In this document: in pieces, positions 32,445 through 40,915 of the stretch | Layout of the letters: each line of letters opens with the position of its first letter | Position numbering within the stretch: the stretch's first letter is position 1 | Source of the DNA: Streptomyces sp. Ru71 | GTDB taxonomy: Bacteria; Actinomycetota; Actinomycetes; Streptomycetales; Streptomycetaceae | Assembly: GCF_002920535.1 (NCBI RefSeq) | Contig: NZ_PQSS01000061.1 | Span: forward strand, 1 to 44,936 | Length of the DNA: 44,936 bases | Reading direction: 5' to 3' | Made by a program: the position numbers and the translations under genes | Notes under the pieces: generated by a model | What the model was told of the DNA's origin: nothing | The model's database searches: none | Seen by the model: the letters and a program-made list of their open reading frames with translations, nothing else

Positions 32445-34709
32445 ATGAGCGAGAGCAATCCGCTGAAGAAGGCGGCCGAGAAGGTCCTCGGCGGCGACAC
32501 GGGACCCGCGGACGGCATTCCCGGCAGGCCGGGGCCCGAACCGCCGTCCGTCGAGGAACCCACCGAGGCGCGCGAGCCGCTGCCGCCCAAGCCCGACCAG
32601 ACCGGCCCCGACACCTACTCGCCCACGGGTGAGCCCACCGGCGCCGACCAGGCGGCGGTGGCGCAGCAGGGCGCCTACCTGACCACGGCGCAGGGCACCC
32701 GGCTGTACGACACCGACCACTCGCTCAAGGCCGGCCCGCGCGGCCCGGTGCTGCTGCAGGACCACCATCTGCGCGAGAAGGTGATGCACTTCGACCACGA
32801 ACGCATCCCGGAGCGGGTGGTGCACGCGCGGGGCGCGGCGGCGCACGGGATCTTCCGCGGCTACGGCACCGCGACCCCCGTGACCAAGGCGGCCTTCCTC
32901 GGCAAGGACGTCGAGACCCCGGTGTTCGTGCGTTTCTCCACCGTGCTCGGCTCACGCGGCTCGTCGGACACCGTGCGCGACACGCGCGGCTTCGCGACGA
33001 AGTTCTACACCAGCGAGGGCGTCTTCGACCTCGTCGGCAACAACATCCCCGTCTTCTTCATCCAGGACGCGATCAAGTTCCCGGACGTCATCCACGCCGG
33101 AAAGCCGCACCCGGACCGCGAGATCCCGCAGGCGCAGAGCGCGCACGACACGTTCTGGGACTTCGTCACCCTGCACACCGAGGCCACCCACCACACCCTG
33201 TGGAACATGTCCGACCGGGGCATCCCGCGCTCGTACCGGACGATGGAGGGCTTCGGCGTCCACACCTTCCGGCTGGTGAACGCCGACGGGAAGACGACCC
33301 TGGTGAAGTTCCACTGGAAGCCGAAGCTGGGCGTGCACTCCCTGGTCTGGGAGGAGGCGCAGATCATCAACGGCGTCGACCCGGACTTCCACCGGCGCGA
33401 TCTGGCCGACGCGATCGAGTCGGGCGCCTACCCGGAGTGGGAGCTGGGCATCCAGACCTTCCCGGACACCCCGGAGCAGACCTTCGAGGGCATCGACCTG
33501 CTCGACCCGACGAACATCGTGCCGGAGGAGCTGGCACCCGTGCAGCCGATCGGGCTGCTCACCCTCAACCGCAACCCGTCGAACTTCTTCGCCGAGACCG
33601 AGCAGGTCGCCTTCCACGTCGGCCATCTCGTGCCGGGCATCGACATCACCGACGACCCGCTGCTCGCCGGGCGCCTGTTCTCCTACCTCGACACCCAGAT
33701 CACCCGGCTCGGCGGCCCCAACTTCGCGCAGGTGCCGATCAACCGGCCGCACGCCCCGGTCAACGACATGCTGCGCGACGGGATGCACCAGACCGCCGTC
33801 CACCGCGGAGCGGCGCCCTACCGCCCCAACTCCCTCGACGGGGGCTGCCCGTTCACCGCCGGGGCGGACACGGCGGCGTACGTGGAGACGCCCGTGCGCG
33901 TCCCCGAGGCGACGAAGGTCCGGGCGGCGGCCGAGTCGTTCGACGACCACTTCAGCCAGCCCCGCCGGTTCTGGCTCAGCATGAGCCAGGTGGAGCGCGA
34001 GCACATCATCGGCGCGTACACCTTCGAACTCGGCAAATGCTACGAACAGGCCGTCAAGGAACGGGCGTTGCAGGTGCTCGCCAACATCGACCCCGAGCTG
34101 TGCGCGGGCGTCGCCGCCGGCCTCGGGCTGCCCGAGCCCAAGCCCACCGTGCCGCTCGCCGACGTCGAGCCGAGCCCCGCGCTGTCCCAGGTGGGGCGGA
34201 CCTGGCCGACGGACGGCCGCGTCGTCGGCATCGTCACCGGGCACGACGGCGACCTGGCGGGGGTGCGCCAGGTGCGCGAGGCGGTGCTGGAGGGCGGCAT
34301 GGTGCCGCTGGTCGTCGCGCCGACCGGAGGGGTCCTTGGCGACGACGGCCAGGTGACGGTACAGCGCAGCTACGCCACCGCGCGGTCGGTGGAGTTCGAC
34401 GCGGTCCTGGTGGCCGGGGCGCCGGGAGTGGGCGACGACGCCTACGGGGCCCGCGACGCCAAGGGCGGCCCCGCGGCCGTACCGCAGGCCCCGCACGACC
34501 CGAGGGTGGTGCTGCTGGTGTCGGAGGCGTTCCGGCACGGCAAGGCGATCGCCGTGTGGGACGGCGCGGAAGCGGTGCTGCAGGCGGCCGGCGTACCCGC
34601 CGACGCCCCCGGCGTGGTCCGCGCCGGCAGCGCCACGGCGGCGCTGAGCGAGGTCAACCGCCTGCTGGGCGCCCACCGGGTGTGGGAACGGTTCACCGGG
34701 GAGGTCTGA
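32445..34709 (+). CDS. katE: large-subunit catalase KatE (HPII type)
   Basis: The 754-residue protein is a clade 2 catalase: a disordered N-terminus (about 1-75), a catalase core and a C-terminal DJ-1/GATase-like domain (about 605-754, beginning GRVVGIVTGHDGD). The heme-site residues are His127 in RVVHARG, Asn200 in LVGNNIPVF and Tyr414 (proximal) in RLFSYLDTQ. Length matches the clade. It converts hydrogen peroxide to water and oxygen, a stationary-phase or stress defence. The ATG at 32445 follows AAGGGA at 10-15 bases. Upstream lie a strong inverted repeat and the SRPBCC/DedA genes; a terminator-like hairpin follows. Confidence 0.95.
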   Translation: MSESNPLKKAAEKVLGGDTGPADGIPGRPGPEPPSVEEPTEAREPLPPKPDQTGPDTYSPTGEPTGADQAAVAQQGAYLTTAQGTRLYDTDHSLKAGPRGPVLLQDHHLREKVMHFDHERIPERVVHARGAAAHGIFRGYGTATPVTKAAFLGKDVETPVFVRFSTVLGSRGSSDTVRDTRGFATKFYTSEGVFDLVGNNIPVFFIQDAIKFPDVIHAGKPHPDREIPQAQSAHDTFWDFVTLHTEATHHTLWNMSDRGIPRSYRTMEGFGVHTFRLVNADGKTTLVKFHWKPKLGVHSLVWEEAQIINGVDPDFHRRDLADAIESGAYPEWELGIQTFPDTPEQTFEGIDLLDPTNIVPEELAPVQPIGLLTLNRNPSNFFAETEQVAFHVGHLVPGIDITDDPLLAGRLFSYLDTQITRLGGPNFAQVPINRPHAPVNDMLRDGMHQTAVHRGAAPYRPNSLDGGCPFTAGADTAAYVETPVRVPEATKVRAAAESFDDHFSQPRRFWLSMSQVEREHIIGAYTFELGKCYEQAVKERALQVLANIDPELCAGVAAGLGLPEPKPTVPLADVEPSPALSQVGRTWPTDGRVVGIVTGHDGDLAGVRQVREAVLEGGMVPLVVAPTGGVLGDDGQVTVQRSYATARSVEFDAVLVAGAPGVGDDAYGARDAKGGPAAVPQAPHDPRVVLLVSEAFRHGKAIAVWDGAEAVLQAAGVPADAPGVVRAGSATAALSEVNRLLGAHRVWERFTGEV

Positions 34710-34734
34710 GCCCCGCCCGAGGAGAGTGCCGACG

Positions 34735-34772
34735 GAGGGCCGCGTGCGGGATCCGCGCCGCACGCGGCCCTC
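34735..34772. terminator. terminator hairpin after katE
   Basis: A 14-bp stem (34735-34748 with 34759-34772; arm core AGGGCCGCGTGCG) closes a 10-base loop, about 26 bases after the katE stop and 89 bases before the next start. Confidence 0.75.
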
Positions 34773-34860
34773 GTGCGCGCCGAGGGCACCGGCGAGCGCG
34801 AACCCGGCCGCGGGCCGGGTGAGGGGCCGTACTATCGGTGATCTCTTGGGGGAGGTGGTC

Positions 34861-35883
34861 ATGGGCAGGCGGAGCCCCGGCACGCCGACGCTGGAAGAGG
34901 TGGCCGCACGGGCCGGCGTGGGGCGCGGCACGGTGTCGCGCGTCATCAACAACGAGGCGGGCGTGCGGGATTCGACACGGCGGGCCGTGGAACGGGCCAT
35001 CGCCGAACTCGGGTACGTGCCCAACCTCGCCGCGCGCTCGCTGGCCGGACGGCGCGCGGACGCCGTCGCCCTGGCCATGACCGAGCGGGACTGGCGGCAG
35101 TTCGGGGAGCCGTTCTTCAACGAGACCGTGCGGGCCGTCGGCGACGCCCTGTCCGACACGAACCTGCAACTGCTGCTCACCCTGATCCGCACCGACACCG
35201 AGCGGCGCAGGTTCGTTGAGTTCGCCCGCGGGGGCCGGGTGGACGGAGCGCTGCTGATGTCCGTGCACGCCGACGACCCGCTGCCCGACATGCTGGCCGA
35301 ATCCGGCCTGCCGACCGTGCTGCTGGGCCGCCGCTCCGGCGACGAGCGGGTCACCTACGTGGACGTGGACAACGCCGGCGGGGCCCGGGACGCCGTCGCG
35401 CATCTGCTGCGCGGCGGTCGCAGGGCCGTCGCCACCATCACCGGGCCGCTGGACATGTACGTCGCGCAGTGCCGGCTGCGCGGCTACCGTGAGGCCCTTT
35501 CCCGGGCCGGGGCCGCGACCGACGACTCATGGGTGGTGGAGGGCGACTTCACCGAGGACAGCGGGCGCCGGGCGATGGCCGAACTGCTGCGGCGGCACCC
35601 GGAGGTCGACGGGGTCCTCGCCGCCTCCGACACCACGGCGGCGGGCGCGCTCGCCGCGCTGCGCGCGGCCGGACGCCGGGTGCCCGAGGACGTGGCGGTC
35701 ATCGGGTTCGACGACTTCGCGCTGGCCACCGGCACCGAGCCCCAACTGACCACGGTGCGGCAGCCGTTGGAGGAGATCGGCCGGACGCTGGTGCGCCTGC
35801 TGCTGGAGGAGATGGAGGAACCGTCCGTGGCCTGGCGGCATGTGATCCTCCGTACCGAACTGGTGCTGCGCCGCTCGGCGTGA
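34861..35883 (+). CDS. CebR-like LacI-family repressor
   Basis: The 340-residue regulator begins at ATG 34861 after GGGGGAGG. The helix-turn-helix (PTLEEVAARAGVGRGTVSRV, then INNEAGVRDSTRRAVERA) and periplasmic-binding-protein-like core (DGALLMSVHADDPLPDMLAE, ATITGPLDMYVAQCRLRGYR, DEP-like GFDDFALATGTEPQLTTVRQ) match CebR, the cello-oligosaccharide-responsive repressor of Streptomyces. Gene context supports a cellulose role: the GH12 gene follows and the intergenic region has CebR-type boxes. Because the classical cebR sits beside cebEFG, this may be a paralogue. Which sugar it binds is inferred. Confidence 0.87.
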   Translation: MGRRSPGTPTLEEVAARAGVGRGTVSRVINNEAGVRDSTRRAVERAIAELGYVPNLAARSLAGRRADAVALAMTERDWRQFGEPFFNETVRAVGDALSDTNLQLLLTLIRTDTERRRFVEFARGGRVDGALLMSVHADDPLPDMLAESGLPTVLLGRRSGDERVTYVDVDNAGGARDAVAHLLRGGRRAVATITGPLDMYVAQCRLRGYREALSRAGAATDDSWVVEGDFTEDSGRRAMAELLRRHPEVDGVLAASDTTAAGALAALRAAGRRVPEDVAVIGFDDFALATGTEPQLTTVRQPLEEIGRTLVRLLLEEMEEPSVAWRHVILRTELVLRRSA

Positions 35884-35896
35884 TCGGGCCGGCCGC

Positions 35897-35932
35897 CGTG
35901 CGGTGTTCGGGAGCGCTCCCGAACACCGCACG
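35897..35932. promoter_or_regulatory. 36-bp perfect palindrome containing a CebR-type core
   Basis: Arms 35897-35914 and 35915-35932 are perfectly complementary. The centre is GGGAGCGCTCCC flanked by TTC/GAA. It starts 14 bases after the repressor stop and lies about 190 bases before the cellulase ATG. It can act as the repressor gene's terminator and also resembles its operator. Confidence 0.7.
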
Positions 35933-36005
35933 CCACTTTCGACGTTGACGAGTGACCTGCGGCTTCGAAGATCCTTCGACACCGACCACGTCTTCCGTCT
36001 TGTCA

Positions 36006-36017
36006 GGAGCATGCTCC
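36006..36017. promoter_or_regulatory. degenerate CebR-like half-box
   Basis: GGAGCATGCTCC is a perfect 12-bp palindrome, similar in form to the CebR-type boxes but with AT in place of the central CG. Its centre is 43 bases from the next box. Confidence 0.4.
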
Positions 36018-36047
36018 CATCTCTACAGTCCCCAGCGAGCCGCTCAC

Positions 36048-36061
36048 TGGGAGCGCTCCCA
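36048..36061. promoter_or_regulatory. CebR box, perfect match
   Basis: TGGGAGCGCTCCCA is identical to the consensus reported for CebR operators in Streptomyces. It lies 61 bases upstream of the GH12 ATG. Confidence 0.88.
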
Positions 36062-36069
36062 TCCACGAG

Positions 36070-36083
36070 TGGGAGCGCTCCCG
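36070..36083. promoter_or_regulatory. second CebR box
   Basis: TGGGAGCGCTCCCG is a 13-of-14 match. Its centre is 22 bases from the previous box, about two helical turns, so both sites face the same side and may bind cooperatively. Confidence 0.82.
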
Positions 36084-36122
36084 CACCCACTTCCCTTTCC
36101 GCCTCCTCGAAGAGGTCCCCCC

Positions 36123-37256
36123 ATGCGATCCTTACCGCGCCCCTCCCCCACCGCCCGCGGCCCGCTCGGTGTCCTGCTCACCGCCCTCGCCGCGCTCGCC
36201 GCCCTGGCGGCGCTGCTGGCCTCGGCGCCGCCGGCCGCCGCCGACACCGCGATCTGCGAGCCGTTCGGCACGACCACCGTCCAGGGCGGCTACGTCGTCC
36301 AGAACAACCGCTGGGGCACCAGCGAGGCCCAGTGCGTCACCGCCACCGGCACCGGCTTCCGGATCGACCGGGCGGACGGCTCGGTGCCGACCAACGGCGC
36401 CCCGAAGTCGTATCCGTCGATCTTCAACGGCTGCCACTACACCGTCTGTTCACCAGGCACCGCGCTGCCCGCGCAGCTCGGCACCATCGCCAAGGCGCCG
36501 AGCTCGATCTCCTACAGCTATGTGAGCGACGCGGTCTACGACGCCGCGTACGACATCTGGCTGGACCCGACGCCGCGCACCGACGGCGTGAACCGCACCG
36601 AGATCATGATCTGGTTCAACAAGGTCGGCTCCATCCAGCCCGTCGGCTCCCCGGTCGGCAATGCGACGGTGGCCGGGCGCAGCTGGCAGGTGTGGTCCGG
36701 CAACAACGGCTCCAACGACGTGCTGTCCTTCGTGGCCCCGTCGGCCATCGGCGGCTGGAGCTTCGACGTGATGGACTTCGTCCGGCAGGCCGTGGCGCGC
36801 GGGCTCGCGCACAACGACTGGTACCTGACGAGCGTGCAGGCCGGCTTCGAGCCCTGGCAGAACGGCGCCGGTCTCGCCGTGACCTCCTTCTCCTCCGGCG
36901 TGGACACCTCCGGCGGCGGCTCGGGCGACCCCGGCGGCTCGTCCTGCAAGGTCGGATACGCCGCCAACGTCTGGACGGGTGGCTTCACCGCCGACGTCAC
37001 CGTCACCAACACCGGATCCGCCCCGGTGGACGGCTGGAAGCTGGCGTTCACCCTGCCGTCCGGGCAGCGGATCACCAGCGCCTGGAACGCCACCGTCTCC
37101 CCCGCCTCCGGGGCCGTCACCGCGAGCAGCCTCGCCCACAACGCACACCTCGCGCCCGGCGGCACCCAGAGCTTCGGGTTCCAGGGCAGCTACAGCGGCG
37201 CCTTCACCGCGCCGTCCGCGTTCAGCCTCAACGGCACGGCCTGCACCGCCGCATGA
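36123..37256 (+). CDS. celB: secreted GH12 endoglucanase with C-terminal CBM2
   Basis: The 377-residue protein has a signal peptide (1-40; cleavage after AAA before DTAIC). It then has a GH12 beta-jelly-roll with the nucleophile Glu160 in NRTEIMIWFN and acid/base Glu243 in GFEPWQNG. A Ser/Gly linker follows (260-273), then CBM2 (275-377; CKVGYAANVWTGGFTADVTV, NAHLAPGGTQSFGFQ). The order GH12-CBM2 is that of CelB of S. lividans. It hydrolyses internal beta-1,4 bonds of cellulose. Two CebR boxes lie 40-75 bases upstream, so repression by the neighbouring LacI protein is likely. ATG 36123 follows GAAGAGG. Confidence 0.93.
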   Translation: MRSLPRPSPTARGPLGVLLTALAALAALAALLASAPPAAADTAICEPFGTTTVQGGYVVQNNRWGTSEAQCVTATGTGFRIDRADGSVPTNGAPKSYPSIFNGCHYTVCSPGTALPAQLGTIAKAPSSISYSYVSDAVYDAAYDIWLDPTPRTDGVNRTEIMIWFNKVGSIQPVGSPVGNATVAGRSWQVWSGNNGSNDVLSFVAPSAIGGWSFDVMDFVRQAVARGLAHNDWYLTSVQAGFEPWQNGAGLAVTSFSSGVDTSGGGSGDPGGSSCKVGYAANVWTGGFTADVTVTNTGSAPVDGWKLAFTLPSGQRITSAWNATVSPASGAVTASSLAHNAHLAPGGTQSFGFQGSYSGAFTAPSAFSLNGTACTAA

Positions 37257-37262
37257 TCCTGC

Positions 37263-37294
37263 GGCCGGCGGCATGGGCGACCGGGCCGCCGGCC
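37263..37294 (+). terminator. hairpin after the GH12 gene
   Basis: GGCCGGCGGC (37263-37272) pairs with GCCGCCGGCC (37285-37294) around a 12-base loop, 6 bases after the stop. The remaining 230 bases to the LPMO gene are G/C-rich with no CebR box visible. Confidence 0.55.
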
Positions 37295-37525
37295 CCGCCG
37301 CCGGCGACCGACCGCGCACGGTCCCCGGAACCGTGACCGCCGGGACCCGCCCTCCTTCCCTTCGCCGACAGGGCGGGCCCCGGCGTTCCGGCCCCGCGCC
37401 GTGCGGACGCCCGACGTCGTCGCCCCCTGCGCACCCCGCGCCCGCACACCTCCCCGCCCGCCCGGCGCCCGCACCGCCCGGGCCGGCGGGGACTCCACCG
37501 GACCGTACGGAAGGAGCAGACACCC

Positions 37526-38608
37526 ATGGCACGACGCAGCAGACTCCTGTCGGTGGCGGCCGCCTTCGCCACCCTGCTCGCGGCACTCGGCCTGACCCTC
37601 CTCGGCCAGGGCACCGCCCGGGCCCACGGGGTGGCCATGCTGCCCGGTTCCCGCACCTACCTGTGCTACCTCGACGCCCGTACCGCCACCGGCGGACTCG
37701 ACCCGACGAACCCCGCCTGCGAGGACGCCCTGGCCAAGAGCGGCGCGACCGCGCTGTACAACTGGTTCGCCGTGCTCGACTCCAACGCGGGCGGCCGGGG
37801 CGCCGGTTACGTCCCCGACGGCACCCTGTGCAGCGCGGGCGACCGGTCCCCGTACGACTTCTCCGCCTACAACGCCGCCCGTGCGGACTGGCCCCGCACG
37901 CACCTGACCTCCGGGGCCACGATCCAGGTGCAGTACAGCAACTGGGCCGCCCACCCGGGGAGCTTCCGGGTGTACGTGACCAAGGCCGGCTGGTCGCCCA
38001 CCTCCCCGCTGGGCTGGGGTGACCTGGAGCTGGTCCAGACGGTCACCAACCCGCCGCAGCAGGGATCGCCCGGTACGGACGGCGGCCACTACTACTGGGA
38101 CCTGACGCTGCCCTCCGGCCGCTCGGGGGACGCGCTGGTCTTCATCCAGTGGGTGCGCTCCGACAGCCAGGAGAACTTCTTCTCCTGCTCCGACATCGTC
38201 TTCGACGGCGGGCACGGCGAGGTGACCGGGATCGGCGGCTCCGGCACGCCGACGCCCACCCCGACGCCGACACCCACGCCCACGCCGACCGATCCGCACA
38301 CCGGCTGCATGGCCGTCTACAGCGTCACCAACGCCTGGAGCGGCGGCTTCCAGGGCTCCGTCGAGGTGATGAACCACGGCACCACACCCATGAACGGCTG
38401 GGCCGTCGCCTGGCAGCCGGGGGCCGGGACGCGGGTGTCGAGCGTGTGGAACGGCGTCCTGTCCGCCACGGCGGACGGCCGGATCAAGGTGGCCAACGCC
38501 GACTACAACCGGGTGATCGCGCCCGATTCCTCGGTCACCTTCGGCTTCACGGCCACGTCCACCGGCAACAACGTCCCCGTCGGCTCGATCGGCTGCGTCA
38601 CCCCGTGA
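37526..38608 (+). CDS. celS2: AA10 lytic polysaccharide monooxygenase with CBM2 (CelS2-type)
   Basis: This 360-residue copper enzyme is exported by a signal peptide (1-33) that leaves His34 at the mature N-terminus (HGVAMLPGSRTYLCYLD). His34 and His143 (SNWAAHPGSF) form the histidine brace, with the axial Phe in SQENFFSCSD (about 218). A Pro-Thr linker of about 16 residues (TPTPTPTPTPTP) leads to CBM2 (CMAVYSVTNAWSGGFQGSVE). The similarity to CelS2 is strong along its length. It oxidatively cleaves cellulose at C1 and works with the GH12 enzyme next door. ATG 37526 follows GGAAGGAG. Confidence 0.94.
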   Translation: MARRSRLLSVAAAFATLLAALGLTLLGQGTARAHGVAMLPGSRTYLCYLDARTATGGLDPTNPACEDALAKSGATALYNWFAVLDSNAGGRGAGYVPDGTLCSAGDRSPYDFSAYNAARADWPRTHLTSGATIQVQYSNWAAHPGSFRVYVTKAGWSPTSPLGWGDLELVQTVTNPPQQGSPGTDGGHYYWDLTLPSGRSGDALVFIQWVRSDSQENFFSCSDIVFDGGHGEVTGIGGSGTPTPTPTPTPTPTPTDPHTGCMAVYSVTNAWSGGFQGSVEVMNHGTTPMNGWAVAWQPGAGTRVSSVWNGVLSATADGRIKVANADYNRVIAPDSSVTFGFTATSTGNNVPVGSIGCVTP

Positions 38609-38643
38609 CGCGACGGCGGTGACACTGCGGCACGGCGACAAGG

Positions 38644-38677
38644 GCGGCGCGGGACCGGTGGGACCGGCCCCGCGCCG
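38644..38677. terminator. hairpin between the convergent LPMO and SRPBCC genes
   Basis: GCGGCGCGGG (38644-38653) pairs with CCCGCGCCGC (38668-38677) across a 14-base loop, in the 91-base convergent gap. Confidence 0.65.
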
Positions 38678-38699
38678 CTCGTGGCCTGCGGGCGTGCCG

Positions 38700-39113
38700 T
38701 CAGCCGGCCGCCGAGTCCTCCCGCAGCCTGACCTGGTGCTCCAGGCGTTCCAGGCTGGCGTCCAGGGCCTCTTGCACCCGCTGCTCGCCCGGGTCGTGGT
38801 CCTCGTCGAAGAACGACAGGTGCACGGTCACCTCGCTGGCTCCGCTCCCCATCCCGGCGACCTGCAGCCAGCCGGCGTAGCCGCCCTGGTCGCGGGTGCC
38901 CCACTCCAGGCGCATCTGGTCGGGCCGGGGCTTGAGCAGCGCGGCCGTGTCCTGGTCGCTGCGGTCCTCGTGCACGGTGACGGCCGGGAGCTCCTCGGCC
39001 CGCACGTGCAGGGCCCCCGGCAGCCAGGCGTCCAGCTGGTCCACCTGGGCGGCCTGGTCGAAGACGTGCTCGGGCTGCACCGGCATCGTGCGCGAACGCT
39101 CGTACTCGCTCAT
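38700..39113 (-). CDS. SRPBCC-like small protein
   Basis: The 137-residue protein starts at ATG 39113 (MSEYERSRTMPVQPEHVFDQ). A START-like fold is suggested by AAQVDQLDAWLPGALHVRAEE, LEWGTRDQGGYAGWLQVAGM and EVTVHLSFFDEDHDPGEQRV. It resembles the SRPBCC proteins of Streptomyces, including the one at 31571-32107 in broad form, and it may bind a hydrophobic ligand. The ribosome site (GAGGAAC) lies 13 bases out and is weak. No signal peptide. Confidence 0.75.
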   Translation of the reverse strand: MSEYERSRTMPVQPEHVFDQAAQVDQLDAWLPGALHVRAEELPAVTVHEDRSDQDTAALLKPRPDQMRLEWGTRDQGGYAGWLQVAGMGSGASEVTVHLSFFDEDHDPGEQRVQEALDASLERLEHQVRLREDSAAG

Positions 39114-39303
39114 CGCTGCACCGTTCCTCGTTCCTCGTGTCCTCGTGTCGGGAGCTGCGCCCCGTACCGCGTGCCCCTCCTGGCGGGGTCCAAGCCGGCC
39201 CTCGCACCGCACGTGAGGTTTCCGCCCCGGTCACCGCAGCGCCGGGGAACCGCCGCCGGAGCGACGGTGAACCTCTGCAAGATCAACATCGCTGTGCCCG
39301 GCC

Positions 39304-39486
39304 GGCCCGGACGGGTCCGAGGAGTGCGACGGGGCGGCGGCGCTGAACCAGCCGCTCGGGCGCCGCTTCCCGCACGGCCTGCTGGTCGTCCAGGACGGGC
39401 ACGACGCCTCCGGCGACGGGGAGCGGGCGGCGATGGACTTCAAGTTCGTCGAGCTCGGCGACGTCCTGGCCGCACTCGACGACTGA
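39304..39486 (+). pseudogene. C-terminal remnant of a beta-propeller phytase
   Basis: Reading the frame from 39304 to the TGA at 39484-39486 gives about 60 residues: SEECDGAAALNQPLGRRFPH, then GLLVVQDGHDASG and MDFKFVELGDVLAALDD. This matches the end of secreted Streptomyces phytases, where an ExDG repeat, LFVxQDG and TNFKFV precede the stop. The frame is stopped at 39268-39270, and no start, signal peptide or upstream propeller blades are present. It is therefore a decayed fragment, probably left by deletion of the rest of the gene. Confidence 0.72.
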
Positions 39487-39531
39487 CCTGCGCGGCTCCC
39501 GCCGGCGGCGGCGCCTCTACGATGAGCGCGG

Positions 39532-40908
39532 ATGCGGGAGGAGGCCGGCGGCGTGGACTTCGGCGGACGTGTGCCCTGGGGGCAGCGGTGGGCCGCACGG
39601 GCCTCCCTCGCGGCGGCCGTGACGGCCGTGCTGCTGCCGGTCCTCGTCGGCGGTACGACGGGGCTGCTGCTGATGCTGGCCGGCACCGCCGGGCTGGGTG
39701 TGACCGCGGCGGCCCTGTGGTGGGCGCTGTCGCGGCGCGGCCCGGCCCGTGTCGCGGCGGCGGTGCTGGCCGTGGCCACGCCCGCGGCCGTCGTCGCGCT
39801 GTTCGCCATGACCTTGATGTGGGCGCTGGTGGTCTCCCCGGCGCTGTGGGCCGTGGCCGTCTGGTGCGGCCGGTACGCCCTGCGCAGCACCGGGGAGCAT
39901 GTCCCTCGGATGCGTGAGCGGCCCGCGCCGCCGCCCCGGCGGCCGTACCTGATCATGAATCCGCGTTCCGGGGACGGGAAGGTCGGGCGCTTCGGCCTGA
40001 AGGAGAAGGCGGAGGCGCTGGGCGCCGAGGTGGTGCTGCTGGAGCCGGCCGGGGAGCAGGACGTCACGGCGCTGGCGCGGGCGGCCGTGAGGCGGGGTGC
40101 GGACCTGCTGGGCGCGGCGGGCGGGGACGGCACGCAGGCGCTGGTGGCGGCGGTGGCCGCCGAGCACGGCATTCCGTTCCTGGTGCTCAGCGCGGGCACC
40201 CGCAACCACTTCGCCATGGACCTCGGTCTGGACCGGGAGGACCCGGCCGCTGGGCTGGCCGCCCTCGTCGACGGGGTGGAACTCCGCGTGGACCTGGGGT
40301 TCGCGGGCGGGCGGCCGTTCGTGAACAACGCCTCGTTCGGCGCCTACGCCGCCGTCATCCAGAACCCGGCGTACCGGGGCGACAAGGTGGGCACTGCGCT
40401 GGAGATGCTCCCCGATCTGCTGACCCGTCAGGACGCCCCGCGTCTGACGGCCCGGCTGAAGGGGGCCGGCGCCGGGCGCGTGACACTGCACGAGCCGCAC
40501 GCGGTGCTGGTGAGCAACAACCCCTATCGCACGGGCGATCCGCTGGGCCTCGGGCGGCGTGACCGGCTGGACTCGGGGACGCTCGGCGTGCTGGGCGTGC
40601 GGGTGGACAGCGCGGTCGAGGCGGCGGCCCTGCTGCTGGATCCGCAGCCCGCCGGGCTGACGATCGCGGCGGCACGCGAGGTGGTCGTCGACGCGGACCG
40701 GCCGTCCGTCGAGGTCGGCATCGACGGGGAGGCCCATGTGCTGCCCACCCCGGTGCTCTGCCGTGTCGCCCGCCGCGCGCTGCGGGTGCGGGTGCCGCGG
40801 CAGCGCCCCGGAGTGCCCGAGCCGCCGCCGCGGCTGAACTGGCGGCGGGTGCGGAAGCTGGCCGCGTCGGTGGGCCGCACGGCCGTGCCGCGGCGCACAC
40901 GCCGCTGA
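39532..40908 (+). CDS. membrane-associated diacylglycerol-kinase-like protein
   Basis: The 458-residue protein has about three N-terminal helices (30-120), then a DAGK/sphingosine-kinase catalytic domain. YLIMNPRSGDGKVGRFGL is the nucleotide loop, GGDGTQ is at 197-202, LSAGTRNHFAMDLGLDREDP is the family-typical next motif, and FVNNASFGAYAAVI follows. It phosphorylates a lipid, probably diacylglycerol or a related alcohol; the substrate is not certain. ATG 39532 has no clear ribosome site, so the start is provisional. It ends 7 bases from the convergent small Cys protein gene. Confidence 0.87.
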   Translation: MREEAGGVDFGGRVPWGQRWAARASLAAAVTAVLLPVLVGGTTGLLLMLAGTAGLGVTAAALWWALSRRGPARVAAAVLAVATPAAVVALFAMTLMWALVVSPALWAVAVWCGRYALRSTGEHVPRMRERPAPPPRRPYLIMNPRSGDGKVGRFGLKEKAEALGAEVVLLEPAGEQDVTALARAAVRRGADLLGAAGGDGTQALVAAVAAEHGIPFLVLSAGTRNHFAMDLGLDREDPAAGLAALVDGVELRVDLGFAGGRPFVNNASFGAYAAVIQNPAYRGDKVGTALEMLPDLLTRQDAPRLTARLKGAGAGRVTLHEPHAVLVSNNPYRTGDPLGLGRRDRLDSGTLGVLGVRVDSAVEAAALLLDPQPAGLTIAAAREVVVDADRPSVEVGIDGEAHVLPTPVLCRVARRALRVRVPRQRPGVPEPPPRLNWRRVRKLAASVGRTAVPRRTRR

Positions 40909-40915
40909 CGGTCGG

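Noticed and set aside
38250..38290. Short tandem repeats (CCGACGCCCA-like) in the LPMO gene
   Set aside because: They encode the Pro-Thr linker between catalytic and cellulose-binding domains, an ordinary feature of such enzymes.
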